Shown: positions 1 to 12,120, counted from the first letter of the stretch. The stretch: DNA of 64,000 nt from Tetraselmis striata (GCA_006384855.1 VCJN01000560.1:1-64000), one strand, 5' to 3'. Notes: generated by a model from the letters alone, not told the origin. Numbers and translations: made by a program.

Positions 1-158
1 TGCATTAAGTACTGGAGAATACAGTCAGCGCGCGATGGCGCAAGGTGGCGGATGCGCTCATGGGTGGCGCGCGTACCATGGCGTGCGCGAGTATAAAGGC
101 AGGGCGCGACCCGTTGTAAGAGACAGTCGTTCTTTCCCCTCACGCCCATATTTCAACA
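1..158 (+). mobile_element. 3' part of a copia LTR (cut by window edge)
   Basis: This matches the last 158 bases of the 520-bp LTR at 6287-6806, including the TATAAA promoter motif and the CAACA terminus. It is followed by CACCTGGCTG, exactly as the LTR ending at 6806 is, so it belongs to a duplicated block and not to an independent insertion. The rest of the LTR lies left of the window. Confidence 0.9.
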
Positions 159-684
159 CACCTGGCTGAAACACTTTCCTTGTCTGGGATATTTGTTGCA
201 TACTTGTATGACAACAGCGCATAGGGTTGACGGGAAAGTACGACTGCTAGCGAGGTGCTCTCCCGAGAACTTCACTATGGCTTACTGAAAGCCCTAGATT
301 GTTGCGCGCCACGCCGCAGATTGTTGCCTCAGGCATGTTTTAAATCCGCGCACGGCTGCGAAACCTTACAGTACCCAGAGAATGCGACATATAGAAGTAT
401 TATGCATGCGCATGGGCATGGGCTCAGCGACACGACATAGGTAGAGAGTTACACCCCGAGGAACATCATATTCGCGACGGCGAGCTAGATTGCCGCAGAT
501 TGTTGCCTTCGGCAGGCAGGAACGGCCTACCTGGCCGAGACACTTTCCTTACTTGTTTAATACTTTCCAGGTATTTGTTGCATACCTGCAAGACAAAAAC
601 GCAGACGCTTGACGAGAATGTACGATTGCCAGCGAGGTGCTCGCCTGAGAACTTCACTCTGGCTTACGTAAAGCCCCAGATTGT
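159..684 (+). repeat. Satellite A, about 1.4 units, forward
   Basis: Satellite sequence with the recurring motifs CAGATTGTTGCC, ACACTTTCC and TATTTGTTGCATAC, which also build the arrays at 6807-8310 and, inverted, 12661-15625. The short ORFs here are not coding: they recur only because the DNA recurs. Confidence 0.85.
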
Positions 685-686
685 AA

Positions 687-725
687 CAGACAGTCGTTCT
701 TTCCCCTCACGCCCATATTTCAACA
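687..725 (+). mobile_element. Fragment of copia 5' LTR end
   Basis: Only the last ~40 bases of the LTR remain, joined to satellite A through a short shared TTGTAA at 681-686. It carries the CAACA terminus and is followed directly by the PBS. This is the left junction of the tandem duplication. Confidence 0.85.
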
Positions 726-737
726 GGTTATGGGCCC
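726..737 (+). promoter_or_regulatory. Primer binding site, perfect iMet half-tRNA complement
   Basis: GGTTATGGGCCC directly follows the LTR terminus. It is the complement of the conserved GGGCCCAUAACC anticodon region of eukaryotic initiator tRNA-Met, the site used for half-tRNA priming by Drosophila copia. The ATG inside it (730-732, complement of the CAU anticodon) opens the downstream pol frame. Intact copies elsewhere in this window carry a form with two extra bases. Confidence 0.75.
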
Positions 738-3700
738 TCCACGCTTCCACTGCGACAGTGGGGCATATCCGCATATGGTGGCTGACTCTGACAGCTTCGT
801 GGAGTATGAGCAGCTTGCACCACCGGTTGAGGTGGGGGGTATTTGCTGTCTGGCGGTGGGCCGGGGGACGGTCTGGATGGTTGTTCGAGCCGATGGCGGC
901 GAAGTACGCAGTGTGCTGCGTGGGGTTCTGCATGTCCCGGACTTGCCGGGCAAAACAAAGCATGGCTACCGCAGGTTGTTTAGCCAGCGGTTGGCGCAGG
1001 AGCGTGGCGCTTTGTTTCATTACACGGCCAACGGAGACTCCATGGTCTTGCGCTCTGCTGGCCGTGATATGACGGTCCCTATCGGGCGCGCTCCGGGAAG
1101 CAACTTGTACGCTTTCCGCAGCAGAATACTAAAGAGCGGGCGTGCGCCCAGCCCTGCGGATGTTGTTGCGCTGCACGCTTGTGGGAAGTTGTCAAAGTTG
1201 CTGTGGCACAGACGTCTTGGCCATCTGCATGCTGCAGGCATGGATCGTTTGCTTGCGGAGAGCGTCTCGGGGATCACGTTCGCGAAGGATGAGATACTGC
1301 CGTTTTGTGAATGTTGCGCGTTGGCGAAGTCTCACGAACAGCCGCGGTCGCGCATTGCGTCAAAGCGTCCTACTTTGCCACTGCGGAAGTTTGGAGCTGA
1401 TATCTGGGGGCCAGTGGGTGTGACGTCCATTGGCGGGTTCCGTTACGTGTTTGGGATGACTGACTACTACTCGGCATACGGCTGGGTGGTGTTCATGAAG
1501 TCCAAGGATGAGGCTCCGAGGGCTCTGCTGTTGGTGGTGCGCGCTATCAGGCGCGTGCATCCCCGATTCGGATACGACAAGAGTACAGCTCGCCTGAGAT
1601 TGGACAACGACTCAGTCTTCCAGAGTGTGGATTTTCGATCTGCATGCGATGGCCTGCACTTCGTTCCTGAGTTTTCTGCGCCATACTGCCAATGGCAGAA
1701 TGGTCTGCAGGAGCGTATGTGGCTTACTCTGTCCGAGATGACGGTGGCTATGCTTCTACATGCTGGCCTGGGTCGTGAGTTCTGGGCGCTGGCCTTCTGT
1801 ACCGCGATGCACATCCGCAACAATGTCTACAGTCGGGGTGTCGGTTCTGTTCCCTACCGGCGTCACACTGGCAAGACCCCAGATGTGGCTGGGTTGCGGG
1901 TGTTCGGCTGTCCAGCGTATGTGCACGTGGATGCCGGGAATAGGCGGAAGCTTGACGCCAAGGCCTTTCGCGGCGGGGTCTTCGTTGGTTATGGGCAGGA
2001 ATCTCACACCTACTTGGTGTGGAACCCAGCTACTCGCCGCGTGGTTGCAAGTCGGAATGTGATTTTCGATGAGGGTTGGCGTGATGCGGCTTCCAGCAGC
2101 AAGGGGGGCAGTGGGGGCGATGCTGCTGCAAGCCTTGAGATGTTCCCCCAATACCAGGCACTTCTCGATAACAGCGGGGTTGGCAGCACGTCCGACGCAT
2201 CACGGCTGCAAGAGATAACCGAGGCTCACCGGCGTGTCGTGGATGAAACGGACGACGTTGAGGAGGAGCTTGAGATTGAGGAGGAGCCACTGACTGCGGA
2301 GGAACTGGAACTTGGATCGCAGCGACCCACGCTGGAGCTGACCCAGTTGGAGACGAACGAGGGAATCGACGATGGCGGGCAAGAGGAACCTATAGTCCAG
2401 CGTGCTGAGAGGGACCCCTACCCTGCTCGTTCTCGCCGAGCTCCTGGGCAATGGTGGGTCGTGCATCCGGAAAACCCCAACGACGACGCTGCAGCTATGA
2501 TGGCCGCCGCATTCGCGGCAGTGACACAGGGTGTCGATGAGCCCATCACGCTCAAGCAGGCCCTGTCCGGACCGTTCAAGGAGCAATGGGCGCAAGCCGT
2601 AGAATCAGAATTCAACTCGTTGGAGAAGCAGGGCACGTGGGTGGTGTGCGAGTTACCAGAGGAGCGAACAGCCATTCCTAGCAAATGGGTATTCAAGGTC
2701 AAATACAACGCTGATGGCAGTATCGCGCGCTTCAAGGCCCGACTGGTTGTCCAAGGCTGCCGTCAACGACATGGCATCGACTATGCAGAGACTTTTGCAC
2801 CGACCGTGAAGTTCACCACTATCCGAGTGCTGTTTGCGATTGCAGTACAATACGGTTGGAATATCCATCAGGTTGATGTCGACACGGCGTTCCTGTATGC
2901 TCCAGTGGAGGAGGAGATCTACATGAGGCCGCCGCCTGGCTATGAGCAGTACGATGCAAGAGGGCGGCCCATGGTCTTGCGCTTGTTGAAGAGCCTGTAC
3001 GGGCTGAAGCAATCACCCCGAAATTGGCACAACACCTTGCATAAGTTCTTGGTGTGCTACGGGTTTCAGCAGCTGAAGTCCGACCCTGGCGCGTACGTCT
3101 ACTGGCAGGGTGGGCAGTTGATCTGCATCCTGGTGGTGTACGTGGACGACATGATCTTTGCCTTCAAGGACGCAGTGTGGGCCGCGGATTTCAAGACGGC
3201 ATTAGGCGCCCGCTTTGACATCAAGGACTTGGGCGTCTGTGCCTGGGCGCTAGGCATGGCGGTGGAGCGAGACTGGGACAATGCGACGCTGAAGATGCAT
3301 CAGGCCAAGTACATTGATGACATGGTGCACAAGTTCAACCTTGCTGACGCTTACGCTGTGAGCACCCCAGCGGAGGTTGGTGCCGATGTCCCCGGTAGCA
3401 ACAAGCCGTTGGCTGCTGAGATGCCCTATCAGGCCCTTGTGGGCAGCCTGCTGTACGCGATGGTGGCTACCCGCCCCGACATTGCCGAAGCTGTGAGCAA
3501 GTTGTGCAGGGTGATGGCCAAGCCTGAAGAGCGCCACTGGCAGGCTGCCAAGCGAGTCCTGCGATACCTGAAGGGTACCAAAACCCTGGGGCTGACCTTC
3601 AGTGGGGGCAAGGCTGACGGCCTACTGCACGGGTAGTGCGACGCCGACTGTGCTGGAGACGTGGTGTCACGACGCTCCACCACTGGCTTCGTCTTCATGC

Positions 3701-4086
3701 TTTGTGGAGCTGCAGTGAGTTGGAAGTCGCAGCTGCAGGCCACTGTGGCGCTGTCAACGGCGGAGGCGGAGTACATGGCGTTGTGTGCTGCTGTGTGCGA
3801 GGCGCTGTTCTTGCGCGAGCTGCTGCGCGAGCTGTGTTGTGCTCAGTCCGAGGCCACAGTGATCTTCGAGGACAACCAGAGCTGCATTGCGCTGACGCGC
3901 AACCCCATGACCCATGGTCGCAGCAAGCACATCGCCATCAAGTACCACTTCACACGGGAGAAGGTGCTCAGCGGGGAGGTGGCAATTGAGTACTGCCCGA
4001 CTGCACAGATGGTTGCGGATGCACTCACCAAGGCTCTGGGAAGGCTGAAGCACGCGGAGTTCGCCATGCAGATGTTGGGCGCGTGA
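730..4086 (+). pseudogene. Internally deleted copia pol (protease-IN-RT-RNase H)
   Basis: The leader and nearly all of gag are missing: the PBS runs after a few bases into the protease motif DSGAYPHM. The frame opened by the PBS ATG stays open for 968 codons through integrase (LWHRRLGHLH; DIWGPV; LDNDSVF; QNGLQERM) and reverse transcriptase ([14 protein letters not shown]). It stops at a TAG near 3634 where other copies have TAC (Tyr). RNase H continues in the same frame from about 3661 to 4086. Further damage is an added Gly in the GVFVGYG region (about 1975) and Trp to Cys in DADWAGD (about 3651). The zinc knuckle is absent. It is followed by an LTR at 4108. It cannot make a full Gag-Pol. 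Confidence 0.9.
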
Positions 4087-4107
4087 TGACTGCATGGCGA
4101 GTGGGGG

Positions 4108-4595
4108 TGTTTGATACCAGTCTTGCAGGCGTTTGACCGGCTGTCTGGAGCCTTGACGCCTGCACACTCTCAGCAGTACCTGTAGACGGCGGAGCGATCG
4201 TACGGCTACGAGTACGAGGACGCGAGTACATCTCCGGCAGCAGACGTACATCGCGGAGCGGCTGTACATCTACGAGTACGAGGACGCCCGTGCGAGCACA
4301 ATCAAGATTCCGGTACTGCTGAGTATCAATGATGGGCGCCATGCAGTACTAGAATATACTGCAGGATATCGGCCGATGCAGCAGCGGATACTGTATTGTA
4401 CGGACATAGATAATGCCAATACTCAGGCTCGCACATATGCATTAAGTACTGGAGAATACAGTCAGCGCGCGATGGCGCAAGGTGGCGGATGCGCTAATGG
4501 GTGGCGCGCGTACCATGGCGTGCGCGAGTATAAAGGCAGGGCGCGACCCGTTGTAAGAGACAGTCGTTCTTTCCCCTCACGCCCATATTTCAACA
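4108..4595 (+). mobile_element. Copia LTR shared by two tandem internal regions (short form)
   Basis: A 488-bp LTR with a single copy of the 29-bp GAATATACTGCAGGATATC unit. Its start reads TGTTTGATACC, three bases shorter than TGTTGTTTGATACC in intact copies, and it follows the polypurine tract GAGTGGGGG. It ends CAACA and is immediately followed by a second PBS, so it is the 3' LTR of one deleted copy and the 5' LTR of the next. This arrangement is typical of LTR-LTR recombination. Confidence 0.9.
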
Positions 4596-4607
4596 GGTTA
4601 TGGGCCC
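4596..4607 (+). promoter_or_regulatory. Second PBS of the perfect iMet type
   Basis: GGTTATGGGCCC follows the LTR terminus as at 726. The same next bases (TCC) and the same ATG phase suggest both tandem units descend from one deleted ancestor. Confidence 0.75.
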
Positions 4608-6265
4608 TCCACTGACTGCGGAGGAACTGGAACTTGGACCGCAGCAACCCACGCTGGAGCTGACCCAGTTGGAGACGAACGAGGGAATAGACGATGGCGG
4701 GCAAGAGGAACCTATAGTCCAGCGTGCTGAGAGGGACCCTGCTCGTTCTCGCCGAGCTCCTGGGCAATGGTGGGTCGTGCATCCGGAAAACCCCAACGAC
4801 GACGCTGCAGCTATGATGGCCGCCGCATTCGCGGCAGTGACACAGGGTGTCGATGAGCCCATCACGCTCAAGCAGGCCCTGTCCGGACCGTTCAAGGAGC
4901 AATGGGCGCAAGCCGTAGAGTCCCCATGCCCCACTGCCGTCAACGACATGGCATCGACTATGCAGAGACTTTTGCACCGACCGTGAAGTTCACCACTATC
5001 CGAGTGCTGTTTGCGATTGCAGTACAATACGGTTGGAATATCCATCAGGTTGATGTCGACACGGCGTTCCTGTATGCTCCAGTGGAGGAGGAGATCTACA
5101 TGAGGCCGCCGCCTGGCTATGAGCAGTACGATGCAAGAGGGCGGCCCATGGTCTTGCGCTTGTTGAAGAGCCTGTACGGGCTGAAGCAATCACCCCGGAA
5201 TTGGCACAACACCTTGCATAAGTTCTTGGTGTGCTACGGGTTTCAGCAGCTCAAGTCCGACCCTGGTGCGTACGTCTACTGGCAGGGTGGGCAGTTGATC
5301 TGCATCCTGGTGGTGTACGTGGACGACATGATCTTTGCCTTCAAGGACGCAGTATGGGCCGCGGATTTCAAGACGGCATTAGGCGCCCGCTTTGACATCA
5401 AGGACTTGGGCGTCTGTGCCTGGGCGCTAGCATGGCGGTGGAGCGAGACTGGGACAATGCGACGCTGAAGGTGCATCAGGCCAAGTACATTGATGACATG
5501 GTGCACAAGTTCAACCTTGCTGACGCTTACGCTGTGAGCACCCCAGCGGAGGTTGGTGCCGATGTCCCCGGTAGCAACAAGCCGTTGGCTGCTGAGATGC
5601 CCTATCAGGCCCTTGTGGGCAGCCTGCTGTACGCGATGGTGGCTACCCGCCCCGACATTGCCGAAGCTGTGAGGAAGTTGTGCAGGGTGATGGCCAAGCC
5701 TGAAGAGCGCCACTGGCAGGCTGCCAAGCGAGTCCTGCGATACCTGAAGGGTACCAAAACCCTGGGGCTGACCTTCAGTGGGGGCAAGGCTGACGGCCTA
5801 CTGCACGGGTACTGCGACACCGACTGGGCTGGAGACGTGGTGTCACGACGCTCCACCACTGGCTTCGTCTTCATGCTTTGTGGAGCTGCAGTGAGTTGGA
5901 AGTCGCAGCTGCAGGCCACTGTGGCGCTGTCAACGGCGGAGGCGGAGGAGTACATGGCGTTGTGTGCTGCTGTGTGCGAGGCGCTGTTCTTGCGCGAGCT
6001 GCTGCGCGAGCTGTGCTGTGCTCAGTCCGAGGCCACAGTGATCTTCGAGGACAACCAAAGCTGCATTGCGCTGACGCGCAACCCCATGACCCATGGTCGC
6101 AGCAAGCACATCGCCATCAAGTACCACTTCACACGGGAGAAGGTGCTCAGCGGGGAGGTGGCAATTGAGTACTGCCCGACTGCACAGATGGTTGCGGATG
6201 CACTCACCAAGGCTCTGGGAAGGCTGAAGCACGCGGAGTTCGCCATGCAGATGTTGGGCGCGTGA
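4600..6265 (+). pseudogene. Second deleted copia pol fragment (RT-RNase H)
   Basis: The PBS-derived ATG runs in frame into the acidic linker upstream of RT (LTAEELELGPQQ), so gag, protease and integrase are gone. A second deletion near 4920 removes the start of RT, with about a dozen filler bases at the joint. RT resumes in another frame ([26 protein letters not shown] near 5320). One base is missing near 5429, shifting the frame at CAWALGMAVE. From 5432 the frame runs through RNase H to 6265, with an extra Glu in AEAEEYMAL. Three frames would be needed to read it. Confidence 0.9.
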
Positions 6266-6286
6266 TGACTGCATGGCGAGTGGGGG

Positions 6287-6806
6287 TGTTGTTTGATACC
6301 AGTCTTGCAGGCGTTTGACCGGCTGTCTGGAGCCTTGACGCCTGCACACTCTCAGCGGTACCTGTAGACGGCGGAGCGATCGTACGGCTACGAGTACGAG
6401 GACGCGAGTACATCTCCGGCAGCAGACGTACATCGCGGAGCGGCTGTACATCTACGAGTACGAGGACGCCCGTGCGAGCACAATCAAGATTCCGGTACTG
6501 CTGAGTATCAATGGTGGGCGCCATGCAGTACTAGAATATACTGCAGGATATCAGCCGATGCAGAATATACTGCAGGATATCGGCCGATGCACCAACGGAT
6601 ACTGTATTGTACGGACATAGATAATGCCAATACTCAGGCTCGCACATATGCATTAAGTACTGGAGAATACAGTCAGCGCGCGATGGCGCAAGGTGGCGGA
6701 TGCGCTCATGGGTGGCGCGCGTACCATGGCGTGCGCGAGTATAAAGGCAGGGCGCGACCCGTTGTAAGAGACAGTCGTTCTTTCCCCTCACGCCCATATT
6801 TCAACA
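6287..6806 (+). mobile_element. Copia 3' LTR of the tandem deleted pair (long form)
   Basis: A 520-bp LTR from TGTTGTTTGATACC to TTTCAACA, preceded by the polypurine tract GAGTGGGGG. It contains two copies of the 29-bp GAATATACTGCAGGATATC unit and a TATAAA box about 65 bp before the end. The following CACCT could be one half of a TSD, but its partner is outside the window. Confidence 0.92.
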
Positions 6807-8310
6807 CACCTGGCTGAAACACTTTCCTTGTCTGGGATATTTGTTGCATACTTGTATGACAACAGCGCATAGGGTTGACGGGAAAGTACGACTGCTAGCG
6901 AGGTGCTCTCCCGAGAACTTCACTATGGCTTACTGAAAGCCCTAGATTGTTGCGCGCCACGCCGCAGATTGTTGCCTCAGGCATGTTTTAAATCCGCGCA
7001 CGGCTGCGAAACCTTACAGTACCCAGAGAATGCGACATATAGAAGTATTATGCATGCGCATGGGCATGGGCTCAGCGACACGACATAGGTAGAGAGTTAC
7101 ACCCCGAGGAACATCATATTCGCGACGGCGAGCTAGATTGCCGCAGATTGTTGCCTTCGGCAGGCAGGAACGGCCTACCTGGCCGAGACACTTTCCTTAC
7201 TTGTTTAATACTTTCCAGGTATTTGTTGCATACCTGCAAGACAAAAACGCAGACGCTTGACGAGAATGTACGATTGCCAGCGAGGTGCTCGCCTGAGAAC
7301 TTCACTCTGGCTTACGTAAAGCCCCAGATTGTTGCGCCCCGCCGCAGATTGTTGCCTTAGGCATGTTTCAAATCCATGCACGGATGCTTACATTACCCGG
7401 ATAATGCGGCATATAGAAGTATTATGCATGCGCATGGGCTCGGCGACAAGACGCAGGTGCATAGTTACATCCCCAGGTACATCAGATTCGCGACGGCGAG
7501 CCCTAGATTGCTGCGCTGCGCCGCAGATTGTTGCCTTCGGCAGGCGGTAAATGCCTACATGGCTGAAACACTTTCCTTGTGTGGTTAATGTCGCATATTT
7601 GTATGACAAAGCGCATATTTTCAAGGCTTGACGATATTGTATGATTGCTAGCGAAGGGCGTACCGTAGAACTTCCCTTTGACTTACGAAAGCTCTAGATT
7701 GTTGCGCCCCACCGCAGATTGTTGCCTTAGGCATGTTTTAAATCAATACACAGCTGCGAAGCCTTACAGTAACCGGATAATGTGGCATATAGAAGTATTA
7801 TGCATGCGTATGGGCTCAACAACAAGACAGAGGTAGATAGCCACACCCCCAGGTACATCATATTCGCGACGGTGAGCCCTAGATTGCTGCGCTGCGCCGC
7901 AGATTGTTGCCTTCGGCAGGCAGGAACGGCCTAGCTGGCTGAGACACTTCCTTGTGCGGGGTATTTGTTGCATACCTGCACGACAAAAGCGCAGACGCTT
8001 GACGAGAATGTACGATTGCTAGCGAGGTTCTCGCCTGAGAACTTCACTCTGGCTTACGTATGCGTAAATCCCCAGATTGTTGCGCCCCGCCGCAGATTGT
8101 TGCCTTAGGCATGTTTCAAATCCATGCACGAATGCTTACATTACCCGGATAATGCGGCATATAGAAGTATTATGCATGCGCATGGGCTCGGGGACAAGAC
8201 GCAGGTGCATAGTTACATCCCCAGGTACATCAGATTTGCACGGCGAGCCCTAGATTGCTGCGCTGCGCCGCAGATTGTTGCCTTCGGCACGGCATGCCGG
8301 AACGGCCTAA
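6807..8310 (+). repeat. Satellite A array, forward, about 4 units of ~373 bp
   Basis: The marker TATGCATGCG recurs near 7049, 7424, 7799 and 8170, giving a period of about 371-375 bp. Each unit holds two or more copies of the motif CAGATTGTTGCC and the blocks ACACTTTCCTTG, TTGTTGCATAC and GAGAACTTCACT. Units diverge by scattered substitutions and small indels. No conserved reading frame is present across units. Confidence 0.85.
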
Positions 8311-8880
8311 TTTTGGGGTGCGGTACCGACAGTTTGCTATTTGTGTTGTTTCGTATGATGCTAAGATTGACGGCACCACGGCTGTGTGAGTAGCAGCGGG
8401 TGGCACTCCCGCGCGCGTGCATACAGCCATGGCGCCTTCAATCGTAGCGTTATACCACTGGCAGCATCGCAAATAGCAATCATCTCCCGGTACCGCGCCC
8501 CGAGATTGGAGTCTGATTGTAGCCATCCCGTATATCGCAGACCGTGTATTTGCACGCTACACCCACTCCCCTCGTGGCGCCATCAATCGTAGCGTAGTAG
8601 TAAATGTTAATTTGCACGCTACACCCACTCCCCTCGTGGCGCCATCAATCGTAGCGTAGTAGTAATTGTTAAGATAACTAGCAATCTCGCAATAGTCTAC
8701 CGGTACCGGGCCCCCAAGATTGTAGTCAGCAACAGGGCGGGGAGTTTGTAGATGCAAAAACCCCGCGCGTGCAACGGTGGCGGAGTCGCGAGCGGCCATC
8801 AAGCAGTTGCTACGGCCAGAGTAATACGCAGGTACCCGTATCGACCGGGGACGGCAAGCAAACTGTGAGCCTATGCGCAT
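8311..8880 (-). repeat. Repeat C, inverted copy
   Basis: Read on the minus strand, the end of this block (GCTTGCCGTCCCCGG, then GTAGCAACTGCTTGATGG) matches the block at 12170-12660, which lies on the plus strand. It also shares GGCGCCATCAATCGTAGCG-type sequence with the 22319-23000 copy. No gene is visible. Confidence 0.65.
8549..8672 (+). repeat. 62-bp direct tandem duplication
   Basis: Two consecutive, almost identical 62-bp copies carrying TGCACGCTACACCCACTCCC and GGCGCCATCAATCGTAGCG, at 8549-8610 and 8611-8672. They look like a recent local duplication inside repeat C. Confidence 0.9.
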
Positions 8881-9165
8881 TCATACTCTTTCTATGCCAT
8901 GTATATGCGCATGCGCAAAGATTGCCAGTCATGTAGGCAGTTACGGGATGCCTAAAGGCAGCAATCTGTGGCGTGCCGTAAGCAAATATCAGGTATTAGC
9001 GGTACTGCCTAGCAATCTGTATAGTATCGTCAAGCATATGCTCATTCAGAATCCTTCTATGTCATATACATCCGCATTTTAAACGATTGGCAGCCATATA
9101 GGCGGGTAGTACAGCGCGCCTAAAGTCACCAATCTGCCTAGCAATCTATATACTATTGCCAAGCC
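8881..9165 (+). repeat. Short diverged repeat D (two ~165-bp units)
   Basis: Two related stretches start near 8920 and 9084 with GATTGCCAGTCATGTAGGC-like and GATTGGCAGCCATATAGGC-like sequence, each followed by a GCCTAAAG...CAATCTG block. They resemble the minus strand of satellite A at low identity and may be old, decayed A units. No gene is seen. Confidence 0.5.
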
Positions 9166-12120
9166 TACATCAAAAACGCGTGATGCCCTTGGTGGTGCCA
9201 GCCCGCGGCGCTCACACTTGCGGCTTTGTGTACCCCCTCTCTGAATCACACGACACCTCCGCTTTTATTTGCGAGACTCGCGTATAAAGGCATATATGAG
9301 GGTCGGCTGCCTGGAATCTGGTCGCCGGCCATACAAGACTGCTGTATACGGGCTCGGCAACTCACAATATAGCCGAACGGGTGTTTCATTCGTCTCCGCA
9401 TGTGCTTTGCGACTGCGACACTATATCACATACACCGGTGTAAAATATCAAAAACGCGTGATGCCCTTTGTGGTGCCGGCCTGCGGCGCTCATACTTGCG
9501 GCTTTGCGAACCCCCTCTCTGTGTCACACGACTCGTCCTTCGCCTTTTCTGCAAGTCCCGCGTCACGGCCGTCGGCCTTGTAATGTTGCTATGTACAGGC
9601 ATATATGGGGGTCGGCTGCTTGGAATTTAGTCGTCGGCCATGGAAGTTCGCTGTATATACGGGCTCGGCAACTCGCAATCTAGCCGAACGGGTGTGTCAT
9701 TTGTCTCCGTATGTGCTTTGCGACTGCGACACTACATTCCACATACACCGGTGTAAAACATCAAAAACGCGTGATGCCCTTTGTGGTGCCGGCCCGCGGC
9801 GCTCACACTTGCGGGTTCGCGAACCCCCTCTCTGAATCACACGACACCTCCGCTTTTATTTGCGAGACTCACGTATAAAGGCATATATGAGGGTCGGCTG
9901 CCTGGAATCTGGTCGCCGGCCATAGAAGATTGCTGTATACGGGCTCGGCAACTCACAATCTAGCCGAACGGGTGTGTCATTCGTCTCCGTATGTGCTTTG
10001 CGACTGCGACACTATACCACATACACCGGAATAAATCAAAAACGCATGATGCTCTTTGTGGTGCCGGCCTGCGGCGCTCATACTTGCGGCTTTGCGAACC
10101 CCTCTCTGCGTCACACGACTCGTCCTTCGCCTTTTCTGCAAGTCCCGCGTCACGGCCGTCGGCCTTGTGATGTTGCTATGTATGTGGCATATATATGGGG
10201 GTCGGCTGCTTGGAATTTAGTCGTCGGCCATAGAAAATTGCTGTGTATACGGGCTCGGCAACTCACAATATCTAGCGGCACTGGCGTGCGTGGTATACAC
10301 GGCTCCTCATGTGCTTTACGACTGCGGCATTTCCACATACACCGCAGAAACTTCCTCAAAAACGCGTGATGCCCTTTGTGGTGCCGGCCCGCGGCGCTTA
10401 CACTTGCGGCTTTGCGAACCCCTTCTCTATGTCACACGACTCCTCCACGTTTGTTGCAATCCGCGCACTATGGCCGCCGGCCGTGTGATGAAAGCATATT
10501 TGGGGGTCGGCATATTTGAGAATCTGGTCGTCGGCCATAGAAGATTGTTGTGTACGGGCTCGGCAACTCGCAGTCTAGCCGCACGGGTGTGGTATTTGGC
10601 TCCGTATGTGCTTTACGGCTGCGGCATTACCACATAGACCGCAGTAACTTCATTTAAAACGCACGAATACCCTTGGCGGTGCCGGCCCGCGGCCCTCATA
10701 CTTGCGGGTTTTTGGATCCCCTGTCTGTGTCACACGACTCGTCATCGTCCGCTTTTATGTTGCAAGCTACGCACCGTGGCCGTCGGCCGTGCTCCCTTGC
10801 TATATATTAGCATATATGCAGGTCAAGAGCTGAGAATATGTGTGTCGGCCATGTAAGATTCCTGTATACGGGTTCGGCAACTCGAAATCTAGCCGCACGG
10901 TGTGGGATTCGGCTCCGTATGTGCTTTGCGAATGCGGCACTACCCTATGGTAACTCCGTGTAACAAGTAACAAGTAAAAACCCCGCAGTAACTTTCTCTA
11001 AAACACATGATGCCCTTATTGGTGTCAGTGCCGGCTTCCCGTAACGTGCTATGGAGTTGTATCTGGACTGCGATGGTAAGTGCGTCGCACTCTGCACGGT
11101 GCGCAAGATTGTTCAACCCTGACTAGGGTATACTTCTTACCCTAATTCGGTTTGTAATAATGAGCCAAATCTCGAGGTCCCACAGACCCACGCTGCTTGG
11201 TGCCGGACTCAAGGGGGGCTGCAGTAGGCACTTGGATGCGCAACTCCCCTAGAGGCTCGGAGCTATACTTCTTGTATATATGCGAGGTCGGCAACTGACA
11301 ATCTAGCCGAACGGGTGTAGTATTCGGCTCCATATATGCTTTACGACTGCGGCACTTCCATATTATAAACGCATTATGCTCTTGTTTGTGCCGGCCCGCG
11401 GCGCTTATTATATACTCGCGGTTTTGCGGACCTCTTCTGTATCACACTATTTTTACGTCTCCTCTGTTACTTTACAAGTGGCACATGAGGCCTGTCGGTG
11501 GTGTAATATTCATATATAAACATATATGGGGTCGGCAGCTGAGAATCTCGTCGCCGACGACCATCTAAGTTTGTTGTATGAGGGGTCGATAGCTGACAAC
11601 CTAGGTGTCACACCGGTGTGGTATACGGCTCTCAATATAGTTTATACGACTGCGGCACTGCCACATACACCGCAGTAACTTTGTCGTAAGGGAATACACG
11701 GCACTACTGCATACATTGCAGTGACTGTATATGAAGTAACGCATGACGCGCTTGGTGGTGCCGGCCCGCCGCTGCTCATACTCGCGGCTTTGCGGAACCC
11801 CTCTCTGTCACATGACTCCCCTGCTTTTATTTTGGAAGTCGCGCATCACGGGACCTCGTCGCCCGTGTAATCTTGCCATGTATAAGCGCATATATTGGGG
11901 AGGGGGTGGCAGCTGAGAATATGGTCGGCCAGGAGATAAGAATGTCGTATATATACTAGGCCGGCAGTTTACAATCTAGCCGAACGGCTATGTTATTCGA
12001 CTCCGTATATGCATTGAGACTGCGACCCTACCACATAGACCGTAGTAACTTCATCAGAACGCATGATGGTGCCGGCCCGCGGCGCTTATAAACTCGCGGC
12101 TTTGCGGACATCCTCTATGT
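9166..12120 (+). repeat. Satellite B array, about 9 units of 275-370 bp
   Basis: The marker AAAACGCGTGATGCCC (with variants) recurs near 9171, 9449, 9761, 10036, 10356, 10655, 10998, 11366, 11733 and 12056. Each unit also has GGTGCCGGCCCGCGGCGCT, GGGTCGGC and CAATCTAGCCG. The first four alternate between two types (GCTTTTATTTGCGAGACTC against CCTTTTCTGCAAGTCCCG), giving ~590-bp dimers at 9170-9759 and 9760-10355. Later units are longer and more diverged. ORFs of up to 131 codons here are by-products of the repeat. Confidence 0.85.

Larger units (their letters stand above)
1..684 (+). repeat. Left copy of a 6,648-bp-offset tandem duplication
   Basis: Bases 1-684 (LTR end plus satellite A) recur at 6649-7332 at a constant offset of 6,648 and look identical by eye. 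The left copy stops at the CAGATTGT motif near 684, where it is joined to the interior of a copia LTR. The right copy continues into satellite. This looks like an unequal-exchange or end-joining duplication of a block holding both deleted copia copies. Confidence 0.85.

Noticed and set aside
159..163. CACCT after the LTRs at 158 and 6806 as a target site duplication pair
   Set aside because: Both occurrences lie on the right side of duplicated LTR ends; the left flank of the original insertion is not in the window, so no TSD can be shown.
255..440. Identical 61-codon ORFs at 255-440 and 6903-7088 as a duplicated gene
   Set aside because: The identity comes from the 6,648-bp-offset duplication of satellite DNA. 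No start context or homology supports a protein.
9269..10637. Several 70-130 codon ORFs in satellite B
   Set aside because: They recur with the satellite period, change frame between units and show no domain.
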